This document shows, piece by piece, positions 1 through 13,170 of a stretch of 64,000 nt of DNA. Made by a program: the position numbers and the translations under genes. Each line of letters starts with the position of its first letter. Positions within the stretch are counted from its first letter, which is position 1. The stretch is from Hemicentrotus pulcherrimus (lineage: Eukaryota > Echinodermata > Echinoidea > Camarodonta > Strongylocentrotidae): the NCBI GenBank assembly GCA_003118195.1, contig BEXV01000020.1, forward strand, positions 514,695 through 578,694. The letters run 5' to 3'. The notes beneath the pieces were generated by a model that saw only the letters and a program-made list of their open reading frames with translations, searched no databases and was not told the origin of the DNA.

Positions 1-1928
1 TGATTTATTAGGGATTATAACAAATGTTATAGTTACATTTGAATGTTTCGAATTAAAAAAAGACACATTTGACTGATGGTTCAATGTTAGTGAGAAGGGA
101 ATCAATTGATATGAAGGTGATTATTAATGACATTCATAACTATCCTGTATATTATTCTTTCATGGAGAAAATGATATTAATATCTATTCAGCATCTTAAA
201 ACTGCAAAGTTTCAGAGGACATACATAAATTAATTTTGATGTGAATATACTGAACAAACCCCCTGATTTACTTATTAGAATTTGTCAATGAGATGTAAAT
301 TCAAAAAAGAATAATGTGGACTGAAGGCAAACTTGTACACCATTTAGCATACCAATAAACAAGTTAATATAGATATGTCTTCTGTTCTTATCATATTCAT
401 TCTTTTGTAATGGTATACACCATAACACCCTGCCTTGTGGGTGTTAGTTTGGGTGTTCAATCTTTCTGAGAACCCACTGACTTATTTACACCCTTCCCGA
501 CCGATCCACGCCCAGATCTTGTAAGAATTTCACAAGAAAGTCGCCCCTGTACGGGGGAACAAGGATGGATTGAATTAGGGCTGGGTTAGGAAATCGTCTG
601 GCTCATAGCCCCCTGTGGTTTGCGAGGTTGCGGCCGGCTATATGGTCATCCAATCATCCATCATGACCAATTGTTGGCGAATCTTATCCTGCTGGTTTAA
701 ATATGCTTTATCACCACGCGGTATGAAGCGCCCTATCGTCTAAATCTCATGTGACCACGGTTTCCAACTTTTCATATATCCTGAATGGTCTGAGATTGTA
801 TAAGTTTCCTTTGTTTGTTTTTCCTTCGTTAGGACATGAATTTCATATTTTTTGCATGAAGCATGTAGGTTACATGAAAATGTTGTGGTGAGAGATGTTG
901 AGAGGAACCACTAATGTGATACGAATTAGTCACTAAAGGGGAGTCATAATTAATTAATTTTTAATACTGCAAATGCAGTAAGAAGTGATCCTAAAAGAAT
1001 AATAAATATAAACAATTGTATGTTGAATTATCCAATCCAACCTGATAGCTCTTTTTTCATGCATTTCAAACAATAACATCATGTTACCTGCAGTTATTTT
1101 TGTTAAACATAGCAATTTTAATGATCACGCATCAAAGACTTGTGAAGAACATCAAATATGATGATACACACATTTTAATCCCTAATATGAATTAAGCCAG
1201 TGAATATTTTGGTACATTGGAGGTGTTTGCAGAAGTATTTTAGGAAGATGTACTTCTCATCTAATCCTTCTTGGATAAATTTGGCAAAATTGGTCCATAG
1301 CCTTGACTGAAAGTAAAAAATCTTTGATGAGGCCAAGGCTAAGATAGAAGGATTACAAATTCATATCCCTAGTTTTAACCCCTTGGCAAGTTCATTGCCC
1401 TTCATTCTCAATGGCTTTGTTAACTTTTTTCTGAGACACAAGTGATTGTGGCATTGTGACTGTAAATAAAATACCCCAAAGTTTTTAATTGTATAATGGC
1501 AGCTTAGTATTGCATATACCATTTATCGAAACAAAACAAGAAGTAATCTTCATTTAAAAACAAAACAAAACAATATTATGTATATTATTTTGATATGAAA
1601 AAGTAGTACAAAATGTATTAATCACTGTTTTATATCTTGCTGTAAACTATGTCTGAGCAGTTCTTTTATATTTGAGTCAAATTTACATTGGACAAAAAAG
1701 TGAAATATTGTAAAAAAAAATTCTTTCTCAGGTCTACTCTGGATTTCTAACTTGTATGATAGCTCTAGGAAAAAAAGTTTTAAAATACCGAAATATCACA
1801 TTTCTCAAAGACAAGTTTACTTATAGTGAGCTTACTGAGTATTTGATCTTTTGACTAGGTTTATACTTACCTTACAATATATATATGTAAACGGTGGTGT
1901 ATCTCTCTTGTGAGATACAGCATAAATT
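1..1928. other. Intergenic, no gene seen
   Basis: AT-rich DNA with only short frames. A locally more GC- and CpG-rich patch at about 480-760 has no frame, tRNA fold or known motif that I recognise. Confidence 0.5.
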
Positions 1929-2178
1929 ATTCTTTGGACTTAAATGCTTCTCAGAAGTGCAGACACAGCATGAAGATTAATTTCTTTAATTAGTTACGTA
2001 TCATTAGTGATGACAACTTTACCTGGAGCTAATTAATTAAGCAGACATTGTGCAAGTCATTCTTTGGACTTTAATGCTTCTCAGAAGTGCAGGCACAGCA
2101 TGAGGATTAATTTCTTTAATTAGTTACGTATCATTAGTGATGACAACTTTACTTGGTGTTAATTAAGCAGACATTAAT
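1929..2178. repeat. Two-copy tandem repeat, 130-bp period
   Basis: The block starting TCTTTGGACT at 1931 recurs at 2061 with only a few substitutions, running through TTAGTTACGTATCATTAGTG to AATTAAGCAGACATT. The second copy lacks a few bases in the TAATTAATTAAG part. Recent local duplication with no coding capacity. Confidence 0.9.
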
Positions 2179-3293
2179 TGTACGATGACTCTTTCCGATG
2201 AATGATATGATCTGGCAGCATACTTTTGCACCTGGGTCATTTGTTCTTCGGATTCCATCTTCATGGAGTCAACGTCCTCACTCAAAGGCATATAAATGTG
2301 TGGAAGCAATTAATTTGAGGTTATATGCCAGTTTGTTAAAATGCTTGCAAGGTAGTTTAAATTTTAAATAATCATTGTTTCAGTCAATTGTGACCCATTG
2401 TAGTTGCTAGTGGATTATGGTGTATAACTTTGAGGTTTTGCATACTTTCGGTTAAAAGTATGACGGTCAGTCCCTTCTAAACATCTAAACATATAATATT
2501 GTCAGTTAATTTCCACCATTTCCCTGTTATATTAACAAGGTCTTGTGATACACACCTTTACTAATACCTATTTACAACTCTAGATGTTACCCACCTGGAC
2601 AGATCGAGAGGCCAATTATTTAAGGGGGCAAAGCGCAAATTAGACAGACACTTGTTGAAGAATGAGTGGTGCTTGGAGTTGTGAATCCATTGGTATACTA
2701 TTTTCATAATCATTGTTGCGTGTGGGGTTAGTTCTCAGTAAATTTTACCATTGATTGTCTCATTGTTTACATGATTTTATGATTGCTGTGCTATTATCAG
2801 TGTTCATATACCTAGCTGTGGAAGAATAATTTGTGGGCTGAGGCATGCATGTCCCACACAAATCAAAAAAAGTAAACCAAACCGAAATACATACACTTTG
2901 TCCTTGATCACAAAGACTTTCGAAAAATCAAACCATGCAAGCCACTTCCAATAATCTATTGAAATGTGCAAACATTACAATATCATGTTACATAATATGA
3001 ATTGTTTTGTCATGTCCTGTCTTATCTTATTATGTCAGTTTCCTGTCCTTTCTGTCTCGTCTTGCCATTCTGTTCTTTCGTTTATTTAGACACTTTAAAA
3101 GGGTTTATGGAAATATGTTATTATGTTATATCTATTTTACTGTGATTATTAAGATGCTTTAAAGTGATTTATGAAAATAATGTTCATATTATATTTATTC
3201 TTGGGAACCTACAAAAACAAGCTATGCTTTCCAGTAGGTTGTCAACTATGTTCTTTATCATGCAAACAATTGATATGAAATGGAATAAATTTG

Positions 3294-3325
<32 letters not shown>

Positions 3326-6300
3326 TGAACATGATTTCTATAGGATTTGCAATAGGGTATTGAATTTACTTGTGAGTCTATTTCTTTAAAATCTATGTGA
3401 TCAGGTTTTGATGTAATTTTACATTCAGGTGGAAAACTGATAATGAGATATTCTATTTTGTATAGTGCATACACGTCATGGTGAAACAACTCTCTCTGGT
3501 TCCATGGTTAAAGTTTGAAAGTATAGCATTGTCACCACCACTCGCTCACCCCTGTCATTTATTTGTCATAATATATCATAAAAAGCATGCCAATTGGCAT
3601 TAGCTACGTATGCATTGAAAATTAATTTCATGAAAGGGAAGGGTGGTTTTTGTGTATGTAAGCTAAGCTAAGCTAAGAGTATCTACAAGTGATTCCTTTT
3701 GTACCTATTTCAAAGAAATCAAGCTCAATAGTCATGATAATGGAGCTAATGCAAAACCGTTAAAACTGGGCGATCAATCAACATCATTTCTTCTATTTCC
3801 AATCAGCAGTCCTGTGAAAATGAGATGATAGTCAATTGAAATGGTGAAAATTGGAATGATAATTGCCGTTTCTCCCTGGAGTGGAATCAGTAGATCATAA
3901 CTCATAACTTTTGCCCGTAGCGGTCATCATCATCGTCGCTTAGCTGCGTGCTTTAGCTCTGCTGCTTTCTGGTCAGCCCACAAATCGCCCATATCCTGTA
4001 GGTCGTGGGATTAATTAGGAGGCTGTCGTCCCCTTGGGATGGCGGCTTAAGAGCTGTGAATTATGGCCAAAATATTTATAGAATGTCTCCTTCACAAAGA
4101 GGCTTGAACTCTCCCGACGAAGGACAGGCAAATATTTCCATGTTGATATGTGTGATAGGTATCTACTACTTTCCACTAAATTGCCATAAAACTGTTACCT
4201 GAAAAGGCATTGAAATAATACTTGTATAATATATGATAGCAAAGCCTTTACAAAATTATATTAGATTTTGATTAATTCAAGATGACTAGAATAAAACTGC
4301 AAGCTGGCTTCATTCAGTTTTGCATCATCAATATTTAGAAGGATAATTGTAACTTCAAATTGCAATTTTGATTGTAATATTTATTTCAATTAAATTGTGA
4401 TTTCAATTATGATTGTAATTTCATACTAAATCTGTTTTCTTCGAGATTTGAATTGAGATTTCAGAGAATGTAAACCCATTTGTACCTGTATGTTTGGTGA
4501 TGTTTGACAAAACATGACATTTTCAGTTTAGGATTACCTCTTTGTTTGCCTTTTGTATAAGGAATAAGTCAGTCAGTAATGTACAAGCTTCTGTAGTGTG
4601 AATTGAGGAAGAATAATATGTATGTATATGTATATATATATACAATACTACTTTCAAATTCAGGGAAAACATAAAAATGGGCTTTAGGTAGACCAGAGAA
4701 TGTGTATTAATGCCAATTGTCAAGTTTGCTTTAAAAAATTGCATTACCTGATTCAAAGCAACCAATATATTTGGCCTGATCCCCAAAGGTAATAACCCAG
4801 TCATTGGCTAGCAAACTACCAAGGTTGAGAGTGAGATATTTTTAGACCCCACCTCAATTCAATTCTTGGCAGAGAACTTATCTCCCACACAGACGCAGGC
4901 TTTCTTCTGATTCTGTCGTGCAAAGACGCGGACGACGACTTGACCAAAATTTTTTGTTATCTCCAGGAAAAACACCTGCCCCCCTGAATGTGAAAATCTT
5001 ATCACAATAACGAAATCTTTTAAAAAACTGCCACAATTTGCGGCCAGGTTCAAGGTGAGAAGGCTAAGAGGGAAGGAACTTGGTCGATTGATATGATCGC
5101 TTAGATCCTTGGCTGCAAGCACATGTTTTTTTTTTGCTGTGAAAAAACATCAATAAACATATTTGATGTTCCAGTCTGCGTCAAGAAATGACGATGTTGC
5201 GGTGAAGCTCAAGGTATATAGACACACCTCAGCGATGAGAAATGAAAGTAAGCTTTGACTTTACAGTAGAACTAGAAGAAACAGGAATGAGAATAAAATT
5301 AATTAGTTAGGTTTCACAATTTGCATAAACTTTGAAACATTAATTTATCAAAATGGTAGAAAAAATGATGTAAATCCCCCTCTTCTTGAATTCTAAAAGC
5401 TCCTTTTTTAGGGGCTGCAGTGTTAAACCTCAGATTTATCTTTCAAAAACATTTCCCAAACCAACACAAAGTATGTGATGTCACAGTTCTTTATATTGAA
5501 TCATCCTGAAGAGCAATATATAGCCCCTCTTCAATGCATCTTGGCAACACAGTGTTCTGACGTTCAATCAAACGAATGAATCACAAGTTTATGGTCGCAT
5601 AATGACGTTTCTCTTGTCTCTAGCTCTGTTACCAAGGACGGGAGTAATTTCAGGAAACCATTTATTTGTTTTTTAAGGTAATAAAGACTAAAATGTAGAA
5701 GCTTGAAGACAATTTATAAGAAGTTGGGTTGTCGATCCTGGTACAAGATTAAAGCATTGCAATGTGAAATTCACAGTGCTAGAACCTGAGAATCCTGGTA
5801 GTTGATGAGTGGTAGGGTAGTTTTCTGAAGTTGGTTAGAGTTTCTCTGATTTTCTGAACACATTGAAGTTTTGCTGCTTTTGTGCTGAAAGGGAAAACAC
5901 ATGCATGAAGTAGCATGGCTAACTACATGTTCCCATCGAACACCAACATTCTCTGAAACCGCAGAACTATTTTTGATGACAGGTGTTTGAGGTAGCTAAG
6001 AGGTTCATTTGAGGCACTTCCTTCAGTTTCTTTAAATTGTGTATTTGAATCCTACAAGCACAATTTAATAAAATGCAGTGTAACATGCTTGCAGTATGAA
6101 ACCTGCATGGTGAACTTTTATTTTGAAATAAAAAAAATGGAGGTTCTGGTGATAGTGACAACATCAGGTTAGTGTCAGATTCAAGAGGATTTACTAAAAA
6201 AAGGTCTTTGCTTGTCTGATCATGATTTGAACCCCAATCAGTTTCTGATTTTGAAAACTCTAGCTGTGCCACGTTCTAAAATTGGAATATCCAATTATTG

Positions 6301-7020
6301 CTTTATCTGTGGGGGAGGAGATTGATGGTTAGTGTGTATGCCGACTGAGTTTGTGCCAAGTCATGGATTTTTATATCATGAAAGTTTCTGACCATATTTG
6401 AAGTGCATTCAAAGGATGTGGGTGGAATGCATGTTATGCTGACTCTTGGATGTATCTGAAGCTTTCTGGAACTTGTGAGACAAAAATGTGTAAGTATATA
6501 TATTTGTACTTTATTTATACCCACAAAGAAGAATTGTCTGTCAATTCCTTTTAAAAGGAAAATACCTGAAGTATATATTGTTTAAAGATAACAACTGGCA
6601 CCCTGCTATGGTTTGGTGTCTTTTTGATGTATATTTTTTTTTATATCAAAGTGACTTAGGTTGACGTCTATGGTAGGCCTCATCTGTCAAGCTTGACCAA
6701 TGTTATACCAAGCCTGTGTGTTTTTTGATAAGTTGTGTCCATAAAGTTCAGTCTGTCTGACACATTTACTTGTACTTTCTATTATGATCTCCCTTTTAAT
6801 CCCATTCTTTGTCTGCATTTATCTCTTCCTGGCACATTCAGCTCCTCTGTTGGTCAGTTGTTTCTATGCGGCAGCCGTTATAATTAATATTTCCACAGAG
6901 GGTATTTATGTCAGAAGAAGTGTCTATCTCAAAATTAAAGATTAGTTTATTTTTCTTTTGTTTATTTTTTTACCAGTTTACTGTGAAAATACGTTATATA
7001 TCTGATAAGAGTTGGTAGGG
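2179..7020. other. Intergenic, no gene seen
   Basis: No frame with coding character. Contains an AATC microsatellite (3294-3325). A 264-base minus-strand frame (4859-5122) and a 306-base one (5967-6272) have no recognisable domain and normal intergenic base composition, so they are not called. Confidence 0.5.
3000..3325 (+). repeat. AATC microsatellite, possible 3' tail of a non-LTR retroelement
   Basis: About eight AATC units at 3294-3325 follow the sequence GAAATGGAATAAATTTG. A polyadenylation-like AATAAA directly before a short tandem repeat tail is typical of the 3' ends of RTE/CR1-type LINEs or SINEs that borrow them. No reverse transcriptase is visible upstream, so the retroelement reading is weak; the microsatellite is certain. 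Confidence 0.45.
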
Positions 7021-7029
7021 CCTTAATTC

Positions 7030-7200
7030 TGTAAACAAATTTCTTGGACACCAAGCAGCCAAGATACCTACACTTGGTGATGTGGGATTTGATATAGATT
7101 ATTTATGCCGTACCAAATGGTGATAAGCACACCAATCTGGTTTTGAACTTAGGACCTTCCAATTCTAGGTCCACTGCTCTATCTACTCAGCCTTGCACCT
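7030..7200 (-). repeat. tRNA-derived SINE-like element
   Basis: Read on the minus strand from 7200, the sequence has a tRNA-like order: CTGAGTAGATAGAGC (A box, near 7175-7188), an anticodon-arm-like region GTGGACCTAGAATTGG, then GGTCC and AAGTTCAAAACC (B box, 7139-7150). The acceptor stem does not close and the sequence continues into an unrelated body, so it is a SINE head or decayed tRNA pseudogene, not a working tRNA. Confidence 0.5.
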
Positions 7201-7353
7201 TCTAATGTAAAAAAACAAATGCTCTCCTGATAACCAGAAGGTTGATCCTGTCATACTCCTAAATAGATGTATTGCCCTTCTGGCTATCTGGGGATGATTT
7301 TGTCCATTTGGAGCTTTAACTCTGTGTTAAAGTATACAAACTATCACAGTTCT

Positions 7354-7645
7354 GGAGGGTGTTTCACAAAGACTAAAATCGACTTTAAGTTGGACTTAAC
7401 TATGACAGGCCATTCATGCCACTGGTTGCTCTCACCACTGGTCAGTCAATTATGATCTTTAGATAATAATTTTTCTTTCAGTAATGAACTATCAAAAAAG
7501 GTATATTCTGTAGATTTGTGACCACGATTTGTATGTCCCTTGAGAAACCGATGCCAGGAATGGTTAGAGCAACTAGTGGCATGAAAGGCCTGCCATAGCT
7601 AAGTTCAACTTAAAGTTGATCTTACTCTTTGTGAAACACTCCCCT
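7354..7645. mobile_element. Inverted-repeat element, GTTTCACAAAG family (divergent member)
   Basis: Left end GGAGGGTGTTTCACAAAGAC, right end CTTTGTGAAACACTCCCC, inverted relative to each other. Inner arms also pair: TTTAAGTTGGACTTA against TAAGTTCAACTTAAAG, and GGCCATTCATGCCACT against AGTGGCATGAAAGGCC. The centre differs from the other copies at 33412, 41711 and 63739. No coding capacity; a non-autonomous DNA element. Confidence 0.8.
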
Positions 7646-7695
7646 GGTTCCAAACAGGTTGTTTGTTGGCTAGATTGTATGGAGTCAGACTCTCA

Positions 7696-7935
7696 GCCCT
7701 CAGTCGCACCTTTGCGTATTTTGCTTGCATATTGGTGTGTATTTATGGCAAGCCGTTTTAACATTTGTTCCTATATTTCTTGATATCAAGAAATGAATAC
7801 TCGGTATCAAGAAATGATTTTCTATTCTAAATCAATGGTATCTCTTGCTATCAAGAAATGGGAATAAATGTTTAAACGGCTTGCCATGAATATGCAGCAA
7901 TAAGCAAGCCAAATAAGCAAAGGTGTGACTGAGGC
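7696..7935. mobile_element. Long foldback element with nested repeats
   Basis: Outer arms of about 75 bases pair: left CAGTCGCACCTTTGCGTATT and ATGGCAAGCCGTTTTAACAT, right AAGCAAAGGTGTGACTGAGG and GTTTAAACGGCTTGCCATGA. The centre repeats TATCAAGAAATG at about 7783, 7804 and 7849, with an inverted TTTCTTGATA at 7776. ATGGCAAGCCGTT also occurs inside the 33412 element, suggesting shared ancestry. Non-coding. Confidence 0.82.
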
Positions 7936-7945
7936 ATCAAAGAGG

Positions 7946-9674
7946 TATTAGAAAGGAAACATTCAATTCAGAATGTTCCCCTCACAACGGCAGCCTCTTA
8001 ACATATGTACTATGATTGACAGCAGTTTTCTCCTCAAATCATCTGTGGTGTAGGTACCATATCACCACGTACACATGCATGACTTACTTCCCTTTAAATC
8101 ATGGTGGATCAACGCTTGTGCGTGATACCTAAGATATCTTGGTGTCAAAGCCAAGCTGTCAATCTGTGGGTATATGAGTAACCTGCATGTGAGAGCATTT
8201 GTTGCTCAACCCCCACAGTTTTTCACAACTTACTCATACCCAGCATTCTGATTAATTGAAAGAAAGTTCCAGTAATATTTAGTACTATGAGTTTATTGTT
8301 CAATCTCTCTAATTATTTTTCTACAAGGCATGCAGTTTTGCACAGACCTCTGAACTTTTGCTCTTCAAATGTCAAGTTGTATCCTGTAGAATATAGCAAA
8401 AATACTTCTCAGATGTAAGAGGAAAAGACTATGACAAAACACAAATAAACTTGCAATGAAGCAAAATGTCGTATGACATCATACATCATTTGAAAGCGTA
8501 CTAATTTAAGTTCTTTAGTTTGTTGTCATTATGCCTAGGAACTTCCATTTCACATATTGGTTGCTATACATCCTTAAAACTCTTTCAAGGAAATAAGAAT
8601 AATCTTCAGGTATCCTGATGAGTACTTTGAATTTTCAAGAGCCACACAAACAAACAACATTCATTTCTTTTATACAGCATGCTGATGATGGTCACAGTAT
8701 TTAATCATTAAAGAGGACTTTAAGAAGTTATCTCTTCGTCCATTATTATACCAACCACAATCTTCAGTAATCTTTACTAATAGAATAAGTTTTTTTCTTG
8801 TTCAGCACTCCACCAAAATCAGTGAAGCTCTTAAGCGAATTAATGGTGGTCAATACAAGTTTAGGATGTGCTCACACAACTCACTGTACCAATGTATTTC
8901 TGTGTGCAGTGAGTGCACAGACTATCCATATGTATTGTAAATATTGGGGTAAGGCAGTAGAAATATCTTTCTTTGTTTAACTAAAATAGAAAGGAATCTC
9001 GGCAAGACAGGTCAATGTACTGTATTGCTTATTTTGACATCTACAGCTGTAAAGGTACTATTCAAATTTATATATATCTAGTGCATGCTAAAAAGGTTCT
9101 TAAAAAAAGCAAGATTGTATGGATGGCGACTTGAGTGTGGGATCCCTTTAGTATTGCTCCTCTATTTGTTATTGTAACAGTGATTTCTAGAGTTATTTGA
9201 TTTTCAATGCAGGGAGAATTCTTAGTATTGGTTTTACAATTTAGATTTAGATTGTGAGGCAGTAAAAGTGGTATGTAATTCTTTATTTTTGACATGTAAT
9301 TCAGTAGCTAATTGCCTCATTACTACATGACTCATCCCCTTAGAGACAACAGAGCATCATATCCCTTCACACAGAGTTAATTCCCTGTTGGTTCTCAGCA
9401 GATAGTGTTTTGCCAAATACAAACATTGGTTGTGCAGCATTTAGCATAGACCTGTCTTTCTTCTTTGTACAATAATATTACAGAAATAATCCCACATTCT
9501 TCACTGCATGGTAGCTTTGCTACTGTTTGGCAACTTTACACCAGTGTTTCCCCAAATGCCAGATGGATTAGAGTACCCATTATCTTAATCCTAATCTGCA
9601 TCCTGGGGGCATGTTCATTTGAAGTTGGTTTATGATTATCCATCATCAGCAGGATTAGCCCACGCTCCTTACAA
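7946..9674. other. Intergenic, no gene seen
   Basis: AT-rich DNA with only short frames; no RNA gene or repeat with clear structure recognised. Confidence 0.5.
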
Positions 9675-10440
9675 TGTCGTCATCTACCTTAGATCATCGT
9701 TGGTTGCTATAGGGTCTCCAAGTGTTGGGGGTAATTATCTACCTCTCCTATTCACCTCATCATGGTTTTGTGGATTGTGGTTTGATCCCTGATCAGTTGT
9801 CTTGGATATCACTTGTACCAGATATTGCCTTGTTAATTGGCTTTTGAAGCCCTGAGAACTTCAGGAGATTATGGTTTGCTTTAGGGTCTTTTTTATAATC
9901 TCCTCTTTTACCCTTTTTTAAAAATCTTACTCTGTCCTTATATCAATCTTTTTTCATATCCGTCCCTCCTGTATTCTGAATGTGTTTTTTTTTTTCTTCT
10001 TCTTCTTCTCTCTCTCTCTCTCTCTCTCTGTAATTGTATCTGTTATCTGTATCTCTGTCTCTCTCTCTTCATTTCTCTCTATCTGTCTCTCTCTTCCTCT
10101 CCCTCTCACCCCCTCGCTCTCCTTCTCTCTCTCTGTCTTTCTCTCCTCTCTGTCTGTCTCTCTCCCTCCCTCTACCCTCTCTCTATCTCTCTCTTTGTTT
10201 GTTCCTGTCCCTGTCTTTTCATATGTTTCCCTCTGTGGTCTTTCACCCTCACATGAGAGTGTCGTCATCTACTCTAGATCATCTTGTGTTGCTATGGGGT
10301 TTCCAAGTGGAGAAATAATTGTCTTCCTCTCCCATTCACCATGGGTTGTGGTTTCTTCGCTTATCAGTATTCTTGAATGCTAACCAATAACTGTTACCAA
10401 ATTTATTGGCTTGTGAAGTCCAGGCCATTTCTGAGACTTC
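9675..10440. repeat. Diverged direct repeats flanking a polypyrimidine tract
   Basis: Blocks 9675-9866 and 10261-10440 share GTCGTCATCTAC, TAGATCATC, TTGCTATRGGGT, TCCAAGTG, a GGTTGTGGTTT-like stretch and TTGGCTTxTGAAG. Between them, 9984-10200 is almost pure pyrimidine on the plus strand (TCTC, TCTG and CCCTC units). Frames of up to 133 codons across the tract are an artefact of its low complexity. Confidence 0.75.
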
Positions 10441-11149
10441 ATTTTCAAGTTCTACTTCTTTCTGACTTTTAAAGATTAAGTTTAGTTTTGGTCATTCATT
10501 TCCATCGTGAAAGAAACGTGGAATCGCTTAGAAAAGATCAATACTCTAGCATAAAAGTATTGGTGTGTACTGCAAGGTTCTGGAATCATCAAAATGATAA
10601 GAAATTTGGCCAAGTCATGGTAAAGTTACAAGAACTGTACACATTAAGATGTATATCGGACTATACGAACATGTAGCATAAAAATCAGTCCCGATTTGAT
10701 GAACCATGCTTTTCAGGAAACATTTTTTATCTGATGTTCTTCCATACTTTCATAATACAATGATAACGCTCACAAATTATTTTTTATCTCTTCCCAGAAC
10801 TCCACCTTCTCCTTAACTGCAATCTGCTTGATAGCCAGCATTAGAGCAGAACGTGATATCAAATCGGTTGTTAAGCTCACATGAGACCTGTAAAGTGTCC
10901 ATTGTGTCCCTACACACTGCTTTTATTTCTATGGCTCCTCAGACTAACCGTTAAGTTGTTGAGCTCCCTCTTAAGAGACCATAATCCATTAAACAAGGTC
11001 CCCCAGACAGAATAAGAGCTCTATCGAGTCATTTAATGTGAAGTTATCAGGGTTATGGGAAAATTTGATTCGATTTGAGGTATACTTATTCGTTCCTCTT
11101 TGGGAATAAGAATATGAATCCAACCAACATTGTTGCATTAATGTAAATA

Positions 11150-11395
11150 AAAACAGAGAGAGAGAGGGAGAGGGAGAGGAACAGAGGGAGATAAAAGAGA
11201 ATAGCAGAAGAAATGGGATAGATAGGTAGGGAGAGAGTTCCAGTGAGATTTAGAAAAAAGAGGGAGAGAGAGGGAGAGACTGGGTGAATGAGGGGGAGAG
11301 AGACAGACATAGATAGACAGAGAGACAGAGACAGAGACAGAGACAGAGAGACAGAGAGACAGAGACGGTGAAAGAGAGACAGAGACAGAGAAAGT
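11150..11395. repeat. Purine-rich microsatellite (GA, GAGACA units)
   Basis: Long run of AGAG, GGGAGA and ACAGAG units. Frames crossing it are low-complexity only. Confidence 0.9.
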
Positions 11396-11862
11396 ATATT
11401 ATTTGGTTTGGCTTGGTTTGAATAGAATCAGAGAAATTTAGCTAAATGATTAGACAGTTATTATCAAATAAAACTAGGGGCTGTGGTTCAGCCTTTAATT
11501 AGCTGGAATAGGCATTTGACTTCATTATAAAGTACCTGTTATGACAGCAGAAAAATGAAATGCTTTGTGTTATCTAAAATAATCCTTGTGATACAGATAC
11601 AAGAAAAGAGACCATGCTTTTCACTTGTATTTGATATATTCCTGCATTGCAGTTTCCACGTTTTGATCATTTCTTTAATTGAGAAAACATGCATGGCCAT
11701 CGGCTTCCAAATTATTATTTTTAAATGTAAAGTAATTCTTTATGATCACTTGGCTTAAACACGGTCATGTTCTATTCTTTGTCTACCATTTCCATTTTGA
11801 TCGTTTCACTGTTCGAGAAATAACGGCCAGTAGCTGTGAAATGTTTTAAAAAAAACGACTAT

Positions 11863-12005
11863 CAGGGATGCCAGTTTTCAGGCAATAGCCTGAATTCAGG
11901 CCCTGGCAAGTTTTTTAAAGACCATAGTTTAGGCTCTTTTGTGTACAAAATAGCTCATTCTAGGTGATTTTCAGGCCCTCTCATCAATTCTTACTGGCAT
12001 CCCTG
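11863..12005. mobile_element. Small hAT-like non-autonomous DNA transposon with target duplication
   Basis: Perfect 13-base terminal inverted repeats, CAGGGATGCCAGT at the left and ACTGGCATCCCTG at the right, bounded by a direct GACTAT at 11857-11862 and 12006-12011. Length 143 bases. The CAGGG terminus is usual for hAT elements, though hAT duplications are normally 8 bases; 6 are seen here. Interior has internal echoes of TTTTCAGGC. No coding. Confidence 0.85.
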
Positions 12006-12966
12006 GACTATATTCTCTTTATTGATTTAGGTTAACCAAGATTGTCTTCTAAGACCTTTCTAATATCATATTGTATACTCTCAAAAAACATGTATCAAAA
12101 CACCTGCAATGTATTGACGGAATGACAAAAGTAACATACGGTACATGGGCTGGAGTAAACATTTCTACAGCTTTCAATATTACAGCAGCAGCTTTATCAG
12201 AGTGTACAAGTCCTTGTTGTTCGCACTTTTTTATAATTTTTATAATTTTTTTACTTGACTTGCAATGATTTTGCAATGTTTTCCTAATGTTGGATATCCT
12301 TAGTGGTCGCTAAATAGAAAAGTCTATGTGTGAAAGCTGTTTTCTGATAGAAACATATTTTATGTTTGTCAGTAACTATGGCGACTTGTAACAGCATTTC
12401 AGAATTCAATGGACAGAATTGAAGTTTTTTTTTCTTCAAAGTAGTGTTAGAAAGACCATATACCATATTTTCATACATCAGCACTTGAAATTGCAATGTA
12501 TATAGATTTTAATAAATTGATATTCGACGATTAATAACATTTTTATTATTGATCCATTAAGAATTAGATACGTAATAAAGTATATAATTTAAACCTCAAT
12601 CTCAAAAACAACACCATGTGAATTGGCATCTGAACGTATAAGACCAGTTTAGAATTTAAGTATGAATGGATCTCTTTATCAACATCCTTCACTGCTTCCA
12701 AGAACAGGAAACTCTATTGAGATCATCATTGATTCCCACTGCTGTCTTTATTCATCATTTCTTTATATCTCCACTCTGTGGGTTTATGCTTCATGCTTAC
12801 GACCTTTCTATGGATTTAAGACGGAAAAGAAGAATAAAATCAACAGCACAAAGAAGATATTTCTCACCTGCCTTGAATCAATATTGCACTTGCGGAGTGC
12901 GATTCCAGCACATAAATGACATTTGGTTTATCAGACATATAAGGCACTTGTTACTTGTTCTGGAGA

Positions 12967-13106
12967 GAGCTAGAAAGGCATTAAGTTATTCACTTTAACA
13001 CGGAGTTATTGCCCTTCTAGCTCCAACAGATGATGTCATTTAAAGAGAGTCGGAAGGGCATCAACTTGTTCACCTTAGCATAGAGTTTATATCTTTCTAG
13101 GTCTGA
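12967..13106. repeat. Two hairpin repeats of the GAGCCAGAAGGGC family
   Basis: 12967-13024: GAGCTAGAAAGGCATTAAG against GAGTTATTGCCCTTCTAGCT. 13046-13106: a degraded copy, AGTCGGAAGGGCATCAACTT against AGAGTTTATATCTTTCTAGG. Each would fold as a roughly 20-bp stem with a short loop. Confidence 0.8.
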
Positions 13107-13170
13107 ATTTTGCTATATATTCATCTATGCAGCACATCAAGTCAGTGGCATTTTCTCTTCGACATTATAG

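Noticed and set aside
4859..5122. 87-codon minus-strand frame
   Set aside because: No domain, no signal or splice context; length is within chance for this base composition.
9954..10383. Overlapping frames of 94-133 codons on both strands
   Set aside because: Microsatellite translation (Ser/Leu or Arg/Glu repeats).
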